Position numbers and translations under genes: made by a program
In this document: in pieces, positions 35,591 to 44,956 of the stretch
How positions within the stretch are numbered: position 1 is the first letter of the stretch
Layout: every line of letters starts with the position of its first letter
Notes under the pieces: generated by a model
The model's database searches: none
The model's input: only the letters and a program-made list of their open reading frames with translations
Told to the model about the DNA's origin: nothing
Assembly: GCF_014217215.1 (NCBI RefSeq)
Contig: NZ_CP056080.1
Coordinates: 1,054,001-1,118,000, forward strand
Reading direction: 5' to 3'
Length of the DNA stretch: 64,000 nucleotides
Source: Rothia nasimurium
GTDB lineage: Bacteria > Actinomycetota > Actinomycetes > Actinomycetales > Micrococcaceae

Positions 35591-35627
35591 AAGGAGTCAT
35601 CCTGCCCTCGTGGCGGGGTGACTCCTT
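35591..35627 (+). promoter_or_regulatory. Intercistronic hairpin after the binding-protein gene
   Basis: AAGGAGTCA (35591-35599) pairs exactly with TGACTCCTT (35619-35627), and the loop can pair again (CCTGCC with GGCGGG). No T run follows. It probably protects the upstream mRNA or causes partial termination, so that more binding protein than permease is made. Confidence 0.6.
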
Positions 35628-35637
35628 GAGGGCTTTT

Positions 35638-36636
35638 ATGACGACCACCGAAAACACCCGAGTTAGCCGCACCAGGAACTCCCCGGTCAGCGGCAAATTC
35701 CTGCTAGCCAGCCTGGGAATTGTTGCCCTGCTCGTGCTCTCCTTGTTCACTGGGGAGTACGACATCTTCAACAAGGCTGATGGCGCTGCCATGTTTGCTA
35801 TCACCCGCATACCTCGAACCATTGCCCTGGTGCTGGCCGGGGCAGCCATGGCCATGTGCGGGCTGGTGATGCAGATGCTGACCCAAAACAAGTTCGTGGA
35901 ACCTACCACCACCGGTACCACCGAATGGGCAAGTCTGGGCCTGCTCTTTATGCTCTATTTCTTCCCGGCAGCAAACCTCTTGCAGCAGATGACGGCGGCA
36001 ATCGTCTTTGCTTTTATCGGGTCGATGGTCTTTTTCCTCTTCCTGCGCAGGGTTTCACTCAGGTCATCCCTGATTGTTCCCATTGTGGGCATGATGCTCG
36101 GTGCCGTTGTCTCGGCCTTTACCACCTTCTTTGCCCTCCAGACCAACCTGCTGCAGAACCTTGGTGTGTGGTTTGCGGGCAGTTTTACGTCTGTGATTAA
36201 GGGGCAGTACGAGGTGCTCTGGCTGGTGCTTCTGGTGGTCGCCGTCATTTTCTGGTATGCCGACCGCCTGACCGTTGCCGGTCTGGGCCAGGAATTTGCC
36301 ACGAACGTAGGGCTCAACTACGCCCAGATTATGCTGGTAGGTACCGCCCTGATTGCTATCGCCACCGGTGTGGTGACCGTGGTGGTCGGGGCCCTGCCCT
36401 TCTTGGGACTAATTGTTCCCAACATCGTCAGCATGTTCCGCGGCGATGACCTGCGCTCTAACCTGCCCTGGGTTGCCCTGACCGGTATCGGGGTTGTGAC
36501 TGTCTGCGACCTGATCGGGCGCACTATTATCGCCCCCTTCGAAATCCCGGTGTCGGTGATTCTGGGTATCGTGGGTGCTCTTGTTTTTATTGGTCTGATT
36601 GTGAAGGGGCGGCCCCGTGTATCAGCAGGCAAGTAA
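35638..36636 (+). CDS. Siderophore ABC transporter permease (FatD/YclN type)
   Basis: The 332-residue product is a FecCD-family permease with about eight to ten hydrophobic segments. The coupling region is visible as LGQEFATNVGLNY. The early motif RIPRTIALVLAGAAMAMCGLVMQ is shared with other iron-siderophore permeases. The ATG at 35638 is preferred over a TTG four codons earlier that would sit in the hairpin. It lies second in the operon and pairs with the next permease to form the membrane channel. Confidence 0.88.
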   Translation: MTTTENTRVSRTRNSPVSGKFLLASLGIVALLVLSLFTGEYDIFNKADGAAMFAITRIPRTIALVLAGAAMAMCGLVMQMLTQNKFVEPTTTGTTEWASLGLLFMLYFFPAANLLQQMTAAIVFAFIGSMVFFLFLRRVSLRSSLIVPIVGMMLGAVVSAFTTFFALQTNLLQNLGVWFAGSFTSVIKGQYEVLWLVLLVVAVIFWYADRLTVAGLGQEFATNVGLNYAQIMLVGTALIAIATGVVTVVVGALPFLGLIVPNIVSMFRGDDLRSNLPWVALTGIGVVTVCDLIGRTIIAPFEIPVSVILGIVGALVFIGLIVKGRPRVSAGK

Positions 36637-36646
36637 AGAAAGCCGG

Positions 36647-37720
36647 GTGAGTGCGTCCGCTCTGCCCGAGATGAGCGCCGGTGCGGACGTCCGCCCAGCC
36701 TCCCGCAGGGCAGGCACCTCCCGTAGCGCTGGGGCTTTCAAGACCCCGGCTGCTGCCCGCACCTACTGGGTGCTCCTGGCAGTGCTCACCGCTGCCGCTG
36801 CGCTGGCAGCCTTTGGGCTCTTGGCCTACGCTAACCCCTTTGAGACCGGTACTCACAAGTGGTGGCTCATTGCTGAACGCCGCTCAAACGCCCTGATTGC
36901 GATGGCTGTAGCGGCTGTCTGCCAGGCTGTGGCAACGGTGGCTTTTCAGACGGTGACCAACAACCGCATCATTACCCCCGGTATTCTGGGCTTTCAGGCC
37001 CTCTACGCCGCGATTCACACGGCAACCATCTATTTCGCCGGGGCAGCCGGACTGATTGCTGCCCGCACCCTCGACACCTTTATTTTCCAGCTGGTCATGA
37101 TGGTGGCTCTGAGCCTCTTGCTCTACTCCTGGCTGCTGACCGGTAAACGGGCCAACATGCACGTCATGCTCCTGGTCGGTGTGGTACTGGGTGGGGGACT
37201 GGGGTCTGTCTCAACCTTCATGCAGCGCATGCTGACCCCCAGCGAGTTTGATATCCTGACCGCCCGCCTCTTTGCCTCGGTCAACAACGCCGACCCCGCC
37301 TACTACCCGGTAGCCCTGCCCCTGGTCGTCCTGAGCGTTGCGGTACTCTACGCAAAATCCCGCACCCTCAACGCCCTCTCCCTGGGCGCACCCGCGGCTA
37401 CCAACCTGGGAATCAACCACCGCCGCGAATCCATTATCGTGTTGGTTATCGTCGCCATCATGATGGCGGTCTCCACCGCCCTGGTCGGCCCGCTGACCTT
37501 CCTCGGCTTCTTGGTAGCGACCCTCACCTACCAGTTCGCCGACACTTACGACCACCGCTACCTCTTCCCCATGGCAACCGTGCTCTCCTTTGCCATTCTG
37601 GCGGTCTCCTACTTCATCATGAACCACATCTTCTCAGCCCAGGGCGTGGTAGGCATTATTATCGAGCTCATCGGTGGCCTCACCTTCCTGATCGTGATTC
37701 TTCGAAAGGGCAAACTATGA
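36647..37720 (+). CDS. Siderophore ABC transporter permease (FatC/YclO type)
   Basis: The product, 357 residues from this GTG, is the second FecCD-family permease. It has a hydrophilic N-terminal stretch of about 40 residues and then multiple membrane segments, with LGINHRRESI as the ATPase-contact region. The start is uncertain: GTG at 36617 would overlap the preceding gene by 20 bases, while GTG at 36647 leaves a 10-base gap and is preceded by AAAGAAAG. The stop overlaps the start of the ATPase gene in ATGA. Confidence 0.83.
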   Translation: MSASALPEMSAGADVRPASRRAGTSRSAGAFKTPAAARTYWVLLAVLTAAAALAAFGLLAYANPFETGTHKWWLIAERRSNALIAMAVAAVCQAVATVAFQTVTNNRIITPGILGFQALYAAIHTATIYFAGAAGLIAARTLDTFIFQLVMMVALSLLLYSWLLTGKRANMHVMLLVGVVLGGGLGSVSTFMQRMLTPSEFDILTARLFASVNNADPAYYPVALPLVVLSVAVLYAKSRTLNALSLGAPAATNLGINHRRESIIVLVIVAIMMAVSTALVGPLTFLGFLVATLTYQFADTYDHRYLFPMATVLSFAILAVSYFIMNHIFSAQGVVGIIIELIGGLTFLIVILRKGKL

Positions 37721-38472
37721 TCACCCTCCACCAGGTTGCTAAAAGCTACTCCGGTGAAACCAACATCGGCCCAGTCGATGTTCAGCTGCCCGCAGGCGGA
37801 ATCACCGCCCTGGTCGGCCCTAACGGTGCCGGCAAGTCCACCCTGCTCACGATGGTGGGCCGTCTCCTCGATATTGACGCAGGCACCATCGAAATCGGTG
37901 GCCTGAATGTGGCCACCACCAAGTCCAAAGACCTGGCCAAAGTCGTCTCGATTCTGCGGCAGGAAAACCACTTCGTCACCAAACTCACCGTGCGCCAGCT
38001 GGTGGGTTTCGGGCGCTTCCCCTACACCGGGGGCCGACTCACCGCTGAAGATGAAGAGATTATTTCTCGTTACATCGACTTCCTCAACCTCACCACCCTC
38101 GAAAACCGCTACCTTGATGAACTCTCAGGTGGCCAGCGGCAGCGGGCCTACGTAGCCATGGTGCTCTGCCAGGAAACCGACTACGTACTTCTTGATGAGC
38201 CCCTCAATAACCTCGACATCTCCCACTCCGTACAGATGATGCAGCACCTGCACAACGCCGCCCGCTCCCTGGGCCGCACCATCATCGTGGTGCTGCACGA
38301 CATCAATTTCGCCGCCCGCTACGCCGACTACATCTGCGCTATCAAGGACGGCAAGCTAGCCCGCTTCGGAACCGTTGCAGAGATCATGCAAGATGACCTG
38401 CTCACCGATATCTTCAATACCCCCATCCAGGTGATTCAGGGTCCCAATGGGCCCATCGCCTGCTACCACTAG
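37717..38472 (+). CDS. Siderophore ABC transporter ATP-binding protein
   Basis: The 251-residue product has Walker A GPNGAGKST, the signature LSGGQRQRAYVAM, Walker B VLLDEPLNNLD and the switch histidine in VLHDINFAARY. It powers import by the two permeases and is encoded fourth in the operon with a 4-base overlap, so it is translationally coupled. No siderophore synthesis genes are present in the window, which suggests use of imported siderophores or synthesis elsewhere. Confidence 0.92.
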   Translation: MITLHQVAKSYSGETNIGPVDVQLPAGGITALVGPNGAGKSTLLTMVGRLLDIDAGTIEIGGLNVATTKSKDLAKVVSILRQENHFVTKLTVRQLVGFGRFPYTGGRLTAEDEEIISRYIDFLNLTTLENRYLDELSGGQRQRAYVAMVLCQETDYVLLDEPLNNLDISHSVQMMQHLHNAARSLGRTIIVVLHDINFAARYADYICAIKDGKLARFGTVAEIMQDDLLTDIFNTPIQVIQGPNGPIACYH

Positions 38473-38640
38473 GCCCCGTGCCCGCTCGCTCTTGCTCACA
38501 GCGTAGCGGGCACATGCCAACAGCGAACTGAAGGGCAAAAGGCAATTTTTGGAACCCCAAAAGCGATAACCTAAGTGTCAAGCAAATCTTTGGCACCGGC
38601 GTCCGCGCGGGTGCTGCAACCGACACAAGGAGCGGAACAC

Positions 38641-39261
38641 ATGTCCTTCACCCCTGAAGCACACCAGGCCCCCGCCATGGAAACCCCTATGGGCGGCCAG
38701 GACGACTACGTCTACAACCGCCTGCTCAAGGAACGCATCATCTGGCTGGGCTCCGAGGTGCGCGACTCCAACGCCAACCGTATCTGCTCCCAGCTCCTGC
38801 TGCTCTCAGCTGAAGACCCCGGGGCAGATATCTACCTCTACATCAACTCACCTGGTGGCTCCGTCACCGCGGGCATGGCAATCTACGACACCATGCAGCT
38901 GATCCCCAACGACGTGGTCACCGTGGTAACCGGTATGGCAGCTTCCATGGGCCAGTTCCTGCTCACCGCAGGCGCTCCCGGTAAGCGCTACGCCACCCCC
39001 AACGCTCGCATCCTCATGCACCAGCCCTCCGGTGGCATCGGCGGCACTGCCTCCGATATCCGCACCCAGGCCCAGCTGATTCTCGACATGAAGAAGCGCC
39101 TGAGTGAAATCACCGCAGAGCGCACCGGCCAGACCGTTGAAACCATCCTGCGCGATAACGACCGCGATAACTGGTTCACCGCCGAAGAAGGCCTGGCCTA
39201 CGGCTTCTTCGACAAGATTCTCGACAAGATCGGCCCGGCTACCAGCGCCACCGACAAGTAA
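38641..39261 (+). CDS. clpP1: ATP-dependent Clp protease proteolytic subunit 1
   Basis: The 206-residue product is a Clp serine protease with Ser102 in GMAASMGQ, His127 in LMHQPSGG and an aspartate near residue 176. Actinobacteria need two different ClpP proteins that form a mixed barrel capped by ClpX or ClpC. The start at 38641 follows AAGGAG and is chosen over an upstream in-frame start at 38575. It overlaps nothing and is followed 31 bases later by clpP2. Confidence 0.95.
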   Translation: MSFTPEAHQAPAMETPMGGQDDYVYNRLLKERIIWLGSEVRDSNANRICSQLLLLSAEDPGADIYLYINSPGGSVTAGMAIYDTMQLIPNDVVTVVTGMAASMGQFLLTAGAPGKRYATPNARILMHQPSGGIGGTASDIRTQAQLILDMKKRLSEITAERTGQTVETILRDNDRDNWFTAEEGLAYGFFDKILDKIGPATSATDK

Positions 39262-39292
39262 ACCGGCACAGAACTTTTTACAGGAGAAACGA

Positions 39293-39970
39293 ATGATTCA
39301 TCTTCCTTCATCAACCGCACCTGCCGGTATGCCCACCGACCGCTACGTGCTTCCTAACTTCGAAGAGCGCACCCCCTACGGCTACAAGCGCCAGGACCCC
39401 TACGCAAAGCTCTTTGAAGACCGCATCATCTTCCTGGGCGTGCAGGTCGACGACGCCTCAGCTGACGACATCATGGCCCAGCTGCTGGTGCTTGAGTCCC
39501 AGGACCCCGACCGCGACATCACCCTCTACATCAACTCACCCGGTGGCTCCTTCACCGCGATGACTGCTATCTACGACACCATGCAGTACATCCGCCCCGA
39601 AATCCAGACCGTCTGCCTGGGGCAGGCTGCCTCAGCTGCCGCCGTCCTTCTGGCAGCCGGTACCCCCGGTAAGCGCCTTGCCCTGCCCAACGCCCGCGTG
39701 CTGATTCACCAGCCCGCCCTCTCGGGTCAGCAGGGTGGCCAGGCTTCTGATATCGAGATCCACGCTAACGAGGTTATGCGTATGCGTGAGTGGACCGCAC
39801 AGACCCTTGCCCTGCACTCCGGAAAGACCTTTGAAGAGGTTGATAAGTCCATCGAGCGCGATAACATCCTCACCGCCAAGGGTGCCCTTGAATACGGCAT
39901 CGTTGACCAGGTGCTTGAATCCCGTAAGGCCGTCAAGCCCTCCTTCAACACCGCCGAGAAGCACGACTAA
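39293..39970 (+). CDS. clpP2: ATP-dependent Clp protease proteolytic subunit 2
   Basis: The 225-residue product is the second ClpP with Ser114 in GQAASAAA and His139 in LIHQPALSG. It shares INSPGGS and YDTMQ with ClpP1. The N-terminal extension of about 20 residues before the conserved DRYVLPNFEERT is typical of actinobacterial ClpP2 and is probably processed. CAGGAG lies before the ATG at 39293. A longer frame to 39104 overlaps clpP1 and is rejected. Confidence 0.95.
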   Translation: MIHLPSSTAPAGMPTDRYVLPNFEERTPYGYKRQDPYAKLFEDRIIFLGVQVDDASADDIMAQLLVLESQDPDRDITLYINSPGGSFTAMTAIYDTMQYIRPEIQTVCLGQAASAAAVLLAAGTPGKRLALPNARVLIHQPALSGQQGGQASDIEIHANEVMRMREWTAQTLALHSGKTFEEVDKSIERDNILTAKGALEYGIVDQVLESRKAVKPSFNTAEKHD

Positions 39971-39996
39971 GCACGGCTCACGTTTAGACCCGGTGT

Positions 39997-40052
39997 GGAC
40001 GCCGCCTCCCGCCCCACCTGCCCCAAGGCAGGGAAGGGCAGGGGCGGCGTCC
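39997..40052 (+). terminator. Hairpin after clpP2
   Basis: GGACGCCGCC pairs with GGCGGCGTCC across an inner GC-rich arm. The following TTCT is a weak T tract, so it may only partly separate clpP2 from clpX, which has its own upstream region of 150 bases. Confidence 0.55.
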
Positions 40053-40200
40053 TTCTGTCCGCCAAGCGATAGAGAAGGAATAGCCCGCCCGATTCAACTG
40101 TTAAGTCATAAAGACGTAACCTTGCTTGAACCGTCACGTGTTGGGCTAGGCAGGTTTTCACGGTAGATTAGGTAGAGGAACCCAAGGAAAGGTAGGGTCT

Positions 40201-41484
40201 ATGGCTCGCCTAGGCGATAGCACCACTCTTCCCAAATGCTCATTTTGTGGGAAGAACCAGCGACAGGTTCGTAAACTGATCGCCGGCCCCAACATTTACA
40301 TCTGCGATGAATGCATTGAACTGTGCAACGAGATTCTCGAAGAAGAGCTCGCCGATGTGAAAGATTTGGGTGCCGTTGAAGAGCTCCCCACCCCGCGTGA
40401 AATCTTTGACCACATGCAGGAGTACGTGATTGGCCAGGAGGCCGCCAAGCGTGCTCTATCTGTTGCCGTTTACAACCACTACAAGCGTATTCGGGCCCAG
40501 CAGAGCCCTGCCTTTGAGGCCAAGGAGCTTTTGGCGACCGAGGGCGAAGACGTAGAGATTGCCAAGTCTAATATTCTCTTGGTTGGCCCCACCGGCTCGG
40601 GTAAGACCTACCTGGCCCAGACCCTGGCTAAGAAACTCAACGTACCTTTTGCCGTTGCCGACGCCACCAGCCTGACCGAGGCCGGCTACGTGGGCGAGGA
40701 CGTTGAAAATATCCTGCTCAAGCTCATCCAGGCTGCTGACGGCGATATTGAAAAGGCCCAGCGCGGCATTATTTATATCGACGAAATCGATAAGATTTCC
40801 CGCAAGGCCGACAACCCCTCCATCACCCGAGACGTATCGGGTGAGGGTGTGCAGCAGGCCCTGCTCAAGATTCTTGAGGGCACCGAGGCAGCTGTGCCCC
40901 CGCAGGGCGGGCGGAAGCACCCCCAGCAGGACTTCCTCAAGATCAATACCGCCAATATCCTCTTCATCGTCGCCGGTGCTTTTGCCGGTATCGAAGAGAT
41001 TGTGGGCGGGCGAGTGGGCCGCAAGGGCATCGGCTTTGGCGCATCTATTGACCAGGCCGCTAAAGAGAGCGATATTCTCACCAAGCTCATGCCTGAGGAC
41101 CTGCTTAAGTTCGGTCTGATTCCTGAATTTATTGGCCGCCTGCCCGTGCTGGCAACCCTGGGTAAGCTCACTGAATCTGACCTCAAGCGGATTCTGACCG
41201 AGCCTAAGAACGCCCTGGTCAAGCAGTACAAGCGCATGTTTGCCCTTGACGGGGTCGAGCTGATTTTTGAGGACGCCGCCGTGGCAGCTATTGCCCGCCA
41301 GGCTGTTGAGCGAGATACAGGCGCCCGCGGTTTGCGCTCCATTATGGAGTCGATTCTGCAGCCGGTCATGTTCGATGTACCCAGTCGCTCAGACGTCACC
41401 TCGGTCATTATTGACGAGGCTGTTGTGGCGGGGGAGAAGGACCCTATTCTGGTGCTCGAAGCCCCCGAGAAAAAATCTGCCTAA
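40201..41484 (+). CDS. clpX: ATP-dependent Clp protease ATP-binding subunit ClpX
   Basis: ClpX unfolds tagged proteins and feeds them into the ClpP barrel. The 427-residue product has the N-terminal C4 zinc finger (CSFCGKNQ and CDECIELC), Walker A GPTGSGKT, Walker [11 protein letters not shown], and sensor 2 in [11 protein letters not shown]. The IGF loop for docking to ClpP appears as IGFGASI, close to residue 280. AAGGAAAGG lies upstream. A separate promoter before it is likely. Confidence 0.96.
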   Translation: MARLGDSTTLPKCSFCGKNQRQVRKLIAGPNIYICDECIELCNEILEEELADVKDLGAVEELPTPREIFDHMQEYVIGQEAAKRALSVAVYNHYKRIRAQQSPAFEAKELLATEGEDVEIAKSNILLVGPTGSGKTYLAQTLAKKLNVPFAVADATSLTEAGYVGEDVENILLKLIQAADGDIEKAQRGIIYIDEIDKISRKADNPSITRDVSGEGVQQALLKILEGTEAAVPPQGGRKHPQQDFLKINTANILFIVAGAFAGIEEIVGGRVGRKGIGFGASIDQAAKESDILTKLMPEDLLKFGLIPEFIGRLPVLATLGKLTESDLKRILTEPKNALVKQYKRMFALDGVELIFEDAAVAAIARQAVERDTGARGLRSIMESILQPVMFDVPSRSDVTSVIIDEAVVAGEKDPILVLEAPEKKSA

Positions 41485-41561
41485 AAGTCTTTCCCGCTGT
41501 CGGTGCCTCTGCGCGCTGGCAGCGGGCTCTTGTATCCCACCCCTGTTTGAAAGGACAACCC

Positions 41562-42188
41562 GTGGCTGAAAATACCGTTGATTTTTGGTTTGACCCTACC
41601 TGCCCCTGGTGCTGGATGACCTCCCGCTGGATTAAAGAGGTTGAGACCCAGCGCGATGTTGCCGTCACCTGGCACCCCTTCTCACTCGCCGTCCTGAACG
41701 AGGGTCGCGACCTTGACCCGGGCTACCGCAAGCACATCGACAACACCTGGGGCCCTGCCCGCGTGGCTACCGCCGTGGCAGAACAGTACGGCCAGGAGAA
41801 ACTCGATGAACTCTACACTGCCCTCGGCGAGCAGATTCATCACCAGAAGAACAAAGAGGGCACCTATTTCGAGAAGGCTATCGAAGCTGCCCTGGCTGAG
41901 GTGGGTCTTCCTGCCGAACTAGCTCAGGTTGCCTTTACCGAGGAATACGACGAGCAGATGCGGGCCTCAACCCGTGCAGGTCTAGACTCTGCCGGTGGAG
42001 ATGACATCGGCGTGCCCCTGATGAGCATCAACGGTGTGACCTTCTTTGGTCCCGTGATGTCACCTGCCCCCACCGGTGAAGAAGCAGCTAAGGTCTACGA
42101 CGGCGCTGTGGCTCTGGCCTCTTACCCCGGTTTCTTTGAGATTAAGCGCCCCCGCAACGTCGGCCCGATTTTTAACATCGAACAATAG
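41562..42188 (+). CDS. DsbA-family mycothiol-dependent reductase, Rv2466c-like
   Basis: The 208-residue product is a thioredoxin-fold protein with the active site CPWC in [14 protein letters not shown] near the N-terminus. The architecture and [16 protein letters not shown] match Rv2466c, the mycothiol-dependent nitroreductase/oxidoreductase of mycobacteria. The DsbA fold is clear; mycothiol use is inferred from the family and host. No signal peptide is present, so it acts in the cytoplasm. GTG at 41562 follows AAAGGA. In mycobacteria Rv2466c lies next to rpiB and pepN, here it is beyond clpX. Confidence 0.85.
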   Translation: MAENTVDFWFDPTCPWCWMTSRWIKEVETQRDVAVTWHPFSLAVLNEGRDLDPGYRKHIDNTWGPARVATAVAEQYGQEKLDELYTALGEQIHHQKNKEGTYFEKAIEAALAEVGLPAELAQVAFTEEYDEQMRASTRAGLDSAGGDDIGVPLMSINGVTFFGPVMSPAPTGEEAAKVYDGAVALASYPGFFEIKRPRNVGPIFNIEQ

Positions 42189-42229
42189 TAACGAGCTGGC
42201 ACTGAACGCCCAGCTGCTGAATACACGAT

Positions 42230-42266
42230 AAGGCCCAGTTCCAGACAATCTGGAACCGGGCCTTAC
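42230..42266. terminator. Bidirectional terminator between DsbA-like gene and valS
   Basis: AAGGCCCAGTTCCAGA pairs with TCTGGAACCGGGCCTT, with one mismatch, and both sides have A or T runs. The genes converge here. Confidence 0.88.
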
Positions 42267-42269
42267 TTT

Positions 42270-44906
42270 TTAGTTCTCTTCTTCGGTAATCAGCACAACG
42301 TCAGTGACGGCTAGCTCGCCCTCTGCTTCGGTGAGAGTGAGGTTGCGGGCGTTACCTGCTGCCTTGAGGTCGCCGAGACCGCCGCGAATACGGGTGATGT
42401 CTTCGGCCGAACCGGTGATGGTTGCGGTTTCGACCTCGGTGCGCTGCTTGACCTGGGCCTCTGACTTGGCCTTGCGTAGACCACCCAGGGCAGCTGCTAC
42501 GGTGGGCAGGACTGCGGGGTCGGCGTCCGCAACCGCGGCGGCAAAGCCGTCGGTGGTGGGCCAGGGTGCGCGGTGCACGGAGCCTGCTCTCCACCACGAC
42601 CAGATTTCATCGGTGACGAAGGGCAGGAAGGGGGCGAAGAGACGCAGCATGGCATCGAGGGTGGTGGCCAGGGCTGCCAGGACGGAGGCCTGTTCGGCTT
42701 CACCGACGTTGCCGTAGGCGCGGTCCTTGATGAGTTCGACGAAGTCGTCGGTGAAGTGCCAGAAGAAGGTCTCTGAGATCTGCAGGGCACGGGCGTACTC
42801 GTAGTTCTCAAAGGCGGCGGTGGCTTCTTCAACCAGGGCGGCTAGGCGGGCTAGCAGGGAGCGGTCGAGCTCGTTGGTGAGGACGCCTGCCGCGGCCTGG
42901 TCGGTGATGACCGAGTTGGCGGTGGCACCCAGGCCGAGAACGAACTTGGAGGCGTTCAGCAGCTTGATGGCCAGACGGCGACCAATCTTCATCTGGGCTT
43001 CATCGTAGGCGGTATCGGCACCCAGCTTGGCGCTGGCGGCCCAGTAGCGAACAGCGTCTGAACCGTACTTTTCCAGAACCTCGTTGGGAACAACAACATT
43101 GCCCTTGGACTTGGACATCTTCTTGCGGTCCGGGTCCAGGATCCAGCCTGAAAGGGCGGTGTCGGTCCAGGGCACGGAGTTCTCCAGGGAGTTGGAGCGT
43201 ACCACGGTCGAGAAGAGCCAGGTGCGGATGATGTCGTGGCCCTGGGGGCGCAGATCCATGGGGAAGGTGACCTTGTGCAGGTTCTCGTCCACGGCCCAGC
43301 CGGTGGCGATCTGCGGGGTCAGGGACGAGGTGGCCCAGGTGTCGAGGACGTCGGGGTCGGCGATGAAGCCGCCGGGCACGCCGCGCTGGTCTTCGGTGTA
43401 GCCGGGGGCGGCGTCCGAAGCGGGGTCGACGGGGAGCATCTCTTCACTGGGGATGATGGGCTCGTCGTAGTTGGGTTCGCCGTCGGCGTCGAGCTTGTAC
43501 CAGATAGGGAAGGGCACGCCGAAGAAGCGCTGGCGGGAGATGAGCCAGTCACCGTTGAGGCCTTCAACCCAGTTTTCGTAGCGGGAGCGCATGAAGGCGG
43601 GGTGCCAGGTGATTTCGCGGCCGCGCTCAACCAGGGCGTCGCGACGGCCGGCGTCACGGCCACCGTTGCGGATGTACCACTGGCGGGAGGCCACGATTTC
43701 AAGGGGCTTGTCGCCCTTTTCGTAGAACTTGACAGGGTGGGTGATGGGCTTGGGGTCGCCGTCCATTTCACCGGCTTCGACCAGCATCTCAACGACGGTC
43801 TTCTGGGCGGTGAAGACGGTTGCACCTGCCATACGCTCGTAGCGTTCGCGGCCCTCGGCGGAGGTAATCCACTCGGGGGTGTCGGTGGCGAAGCGGCCGT
43901 CGCGGCCGATGAGGGCGCGGGTAGGCAGCTGCAGTTCGCGCCACCAGGTGACGTCGGTGGTATCACCAAAGGTACAAATCATGGCAATGCCGGCACCCTT
44001 ATCGGGCTGAGCCAGGGGGTGAGCCTTAATCTCAACCTCAACGCCGAAGAGGGGAGAAGTGACCTTGGTGCCGAAGAGGGGCTTGTAGCGTTCATCGTCG
44101 GGGTGGGCGACCAGGGCGACACAGGAGGGCAGGAGCTCGGGACGGGTGGTCTCGATCCAGACCTTCTCGCCGTTCTCTCGGTGGAAGGAGATGCGGTGGT
44201 AGGCGCCGGGGCGTTCCTTGTCTTCAAGTTCTGCCTGGGCTACCGCGGTGCGGAAGGTGACGTCCCACATGGTGGGGGCCTCTGCCATATAGGCATCGCC
44301 GCTCTTAAGGTCGTTGAGGAAGGCCAGCTGGGAGACCTTGCGGGAGTGGGCGTCGATGGTGCGGTAGGTGTGTGACCAGTCGACGGACAGACCCAGAGTG
44401 GTGAAAAGCTCTTCGAAGACCTTTTCGTCTTCTACCGCCAGGATCTCGCACAGCTCGATGAAGTTCTGACGGGAGATGCGGGGCCAGTCGCGCTGGTTCT
44501 TAGCGGGCTTTTCGGGAGCCTTGAAATCGGGGTCGTAGGGGATAGCCGGGTCGCAGAGTACGCCGTAGTAGTTCTGCACGCGGCGTTCGGTGGGCAGGCC
44601 GTTATCGTCCCAACCCAGGGGGTAGAAGACGTTCTTGCCCTTCATACGCTGGTAGCGGGCGATAACGTCGGTCTGGGTGTAGGAGAACATGTGACCGACG
44701 TGCAGGGAGCCGGACGCGGTGGGCGGCGGGGTATCGATGGAGTAGACCTGCTCGCGGGTGGTGTTGGGGTCGAATGCGTAGGTCTTGTTGGCGGCCCAGT
44801 TCTGCGTGAACTTCTTTTCGAGGCCTTCAAGGCCGGGCTTCGCGGGGACGGTAATGTCTACTGTGGGTTCTGCGGGCGTGTCTGTGCCCTGGTTGATTTC
44901 AGCCAT
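42270..44906 (-). CDS. valS: Valyl-tRNA synthetase
   Basis: ValS charges tRNA-Val. The 878-residue product is a class I synthetase with the HIGH-type motif LHVGHMFSYTQ near residue 72 and KKMSKSKGNV near residue 605. The CP1 editing domain lies between them, with the anticodon-binding domain and a short C-terminal arm at the end. ATG at 44906 is preceded by GAGAG-like purines. It converges with the DsbA-like gene and diverges from the SDR gene. The order clpX-valS is also found in mycobacteria. Confidence 0.95.
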   Translation of the reverse strand: MAEINQGTDTPAEPTVDITVPAKPGLEGLEKKFTQNWAANKTYAFDPNTTREQVYSIDTPPPTASGSLHVGHMFSYTQTDVIARYQRMKGKNVFYPLGWDDNGLPTERRVQNYYGVLCDPAIPYDPDFKAPEKPAKNQRDWPRISRQNFIELCEILAVEDEKVFEELFTTLGLSVDWSHTYRTIDAHSRKVSQLAFLNDLKSGDAYMAEAPTMWDVTFRTAVAQAELEDKERPGAYHRISFHRENGEKVWIETTRPELLPSCVALVAHPDDERYKPLFGTKVTSPLFGVEVEIKAHPLAQPDKGAGIAMICTFGDTTDVTWWRELQLPTRALIGRDGRFATDTPEWITSAEGRERYERMAGATVFTAQKTVVEMLVEAGEMDGDPKPITHPVKFYEKGDKPLEIVASRQWYIRNGGRDAGRRDALVERGREITWHPAFMRSRYENWVEGLNGDWLISRQRFFGVPFPIWYKLDADGEPNYDEPIIPSEEMLPVDPASDAAPGYTEDQRGVPGGFIADPDVLDTWATSSLTPQIATGWAVDENLHKVTFPMDLRPQGHDIIRTWLFSTVVRSNSLENSVPWTDTALSGWILDPDRKKMSKSKGNVVVPNEVLEKYGSDAVRYWAASAKLGADTAYDEAQMKIGRRLAIKLLNASKFVLGLGATANSVITDQAAAGVLTNELDRSLLARLAALVEEATAAFENYEYARALQISETFFWHFTDDFVELIKDRAYGNVGEAEQASVLAALATTLDAMLRLFAPFLPFVTDEIWSWWRAGSVHRAPWPTTDGFAAAVADADPAVLPTVAAALGGLRKAKSEAQVKQRTEVETATITGSAEDITRIRGGLGDLKAAGNARNLTLTEAEGELAVTDVVLITEEEN

Positions 44907-44944
44907 GTGGCCTATTCTCTCACGAATAAAAATATGTTGCAGGT

Positions 44945-44956
44945 TAGGCTAGTGCT
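44945..44956 (+). promoter_or_regulatory. -10 element for leaderless SDR transcript
   Basis: TAGGCT (44945-44950) stands six bases before the ATG at 44957, with no ribosome site, as for gnd. Confidence 0.55.

Noticed and set aside
43236-44375. A 379-codon open frame on the plus strand inside valS
   Set aside because: It is antisense to a clear ValS reading frame, is Gly/Val/Ala-rich like other shadow frames, and has no ribosome site.
42270-44906. T-box or leader control of valS
   Set aside because: Only about 50 bases separate valS from the divergent SDR gene, too short for a T-box leader, and no such structure is visible.
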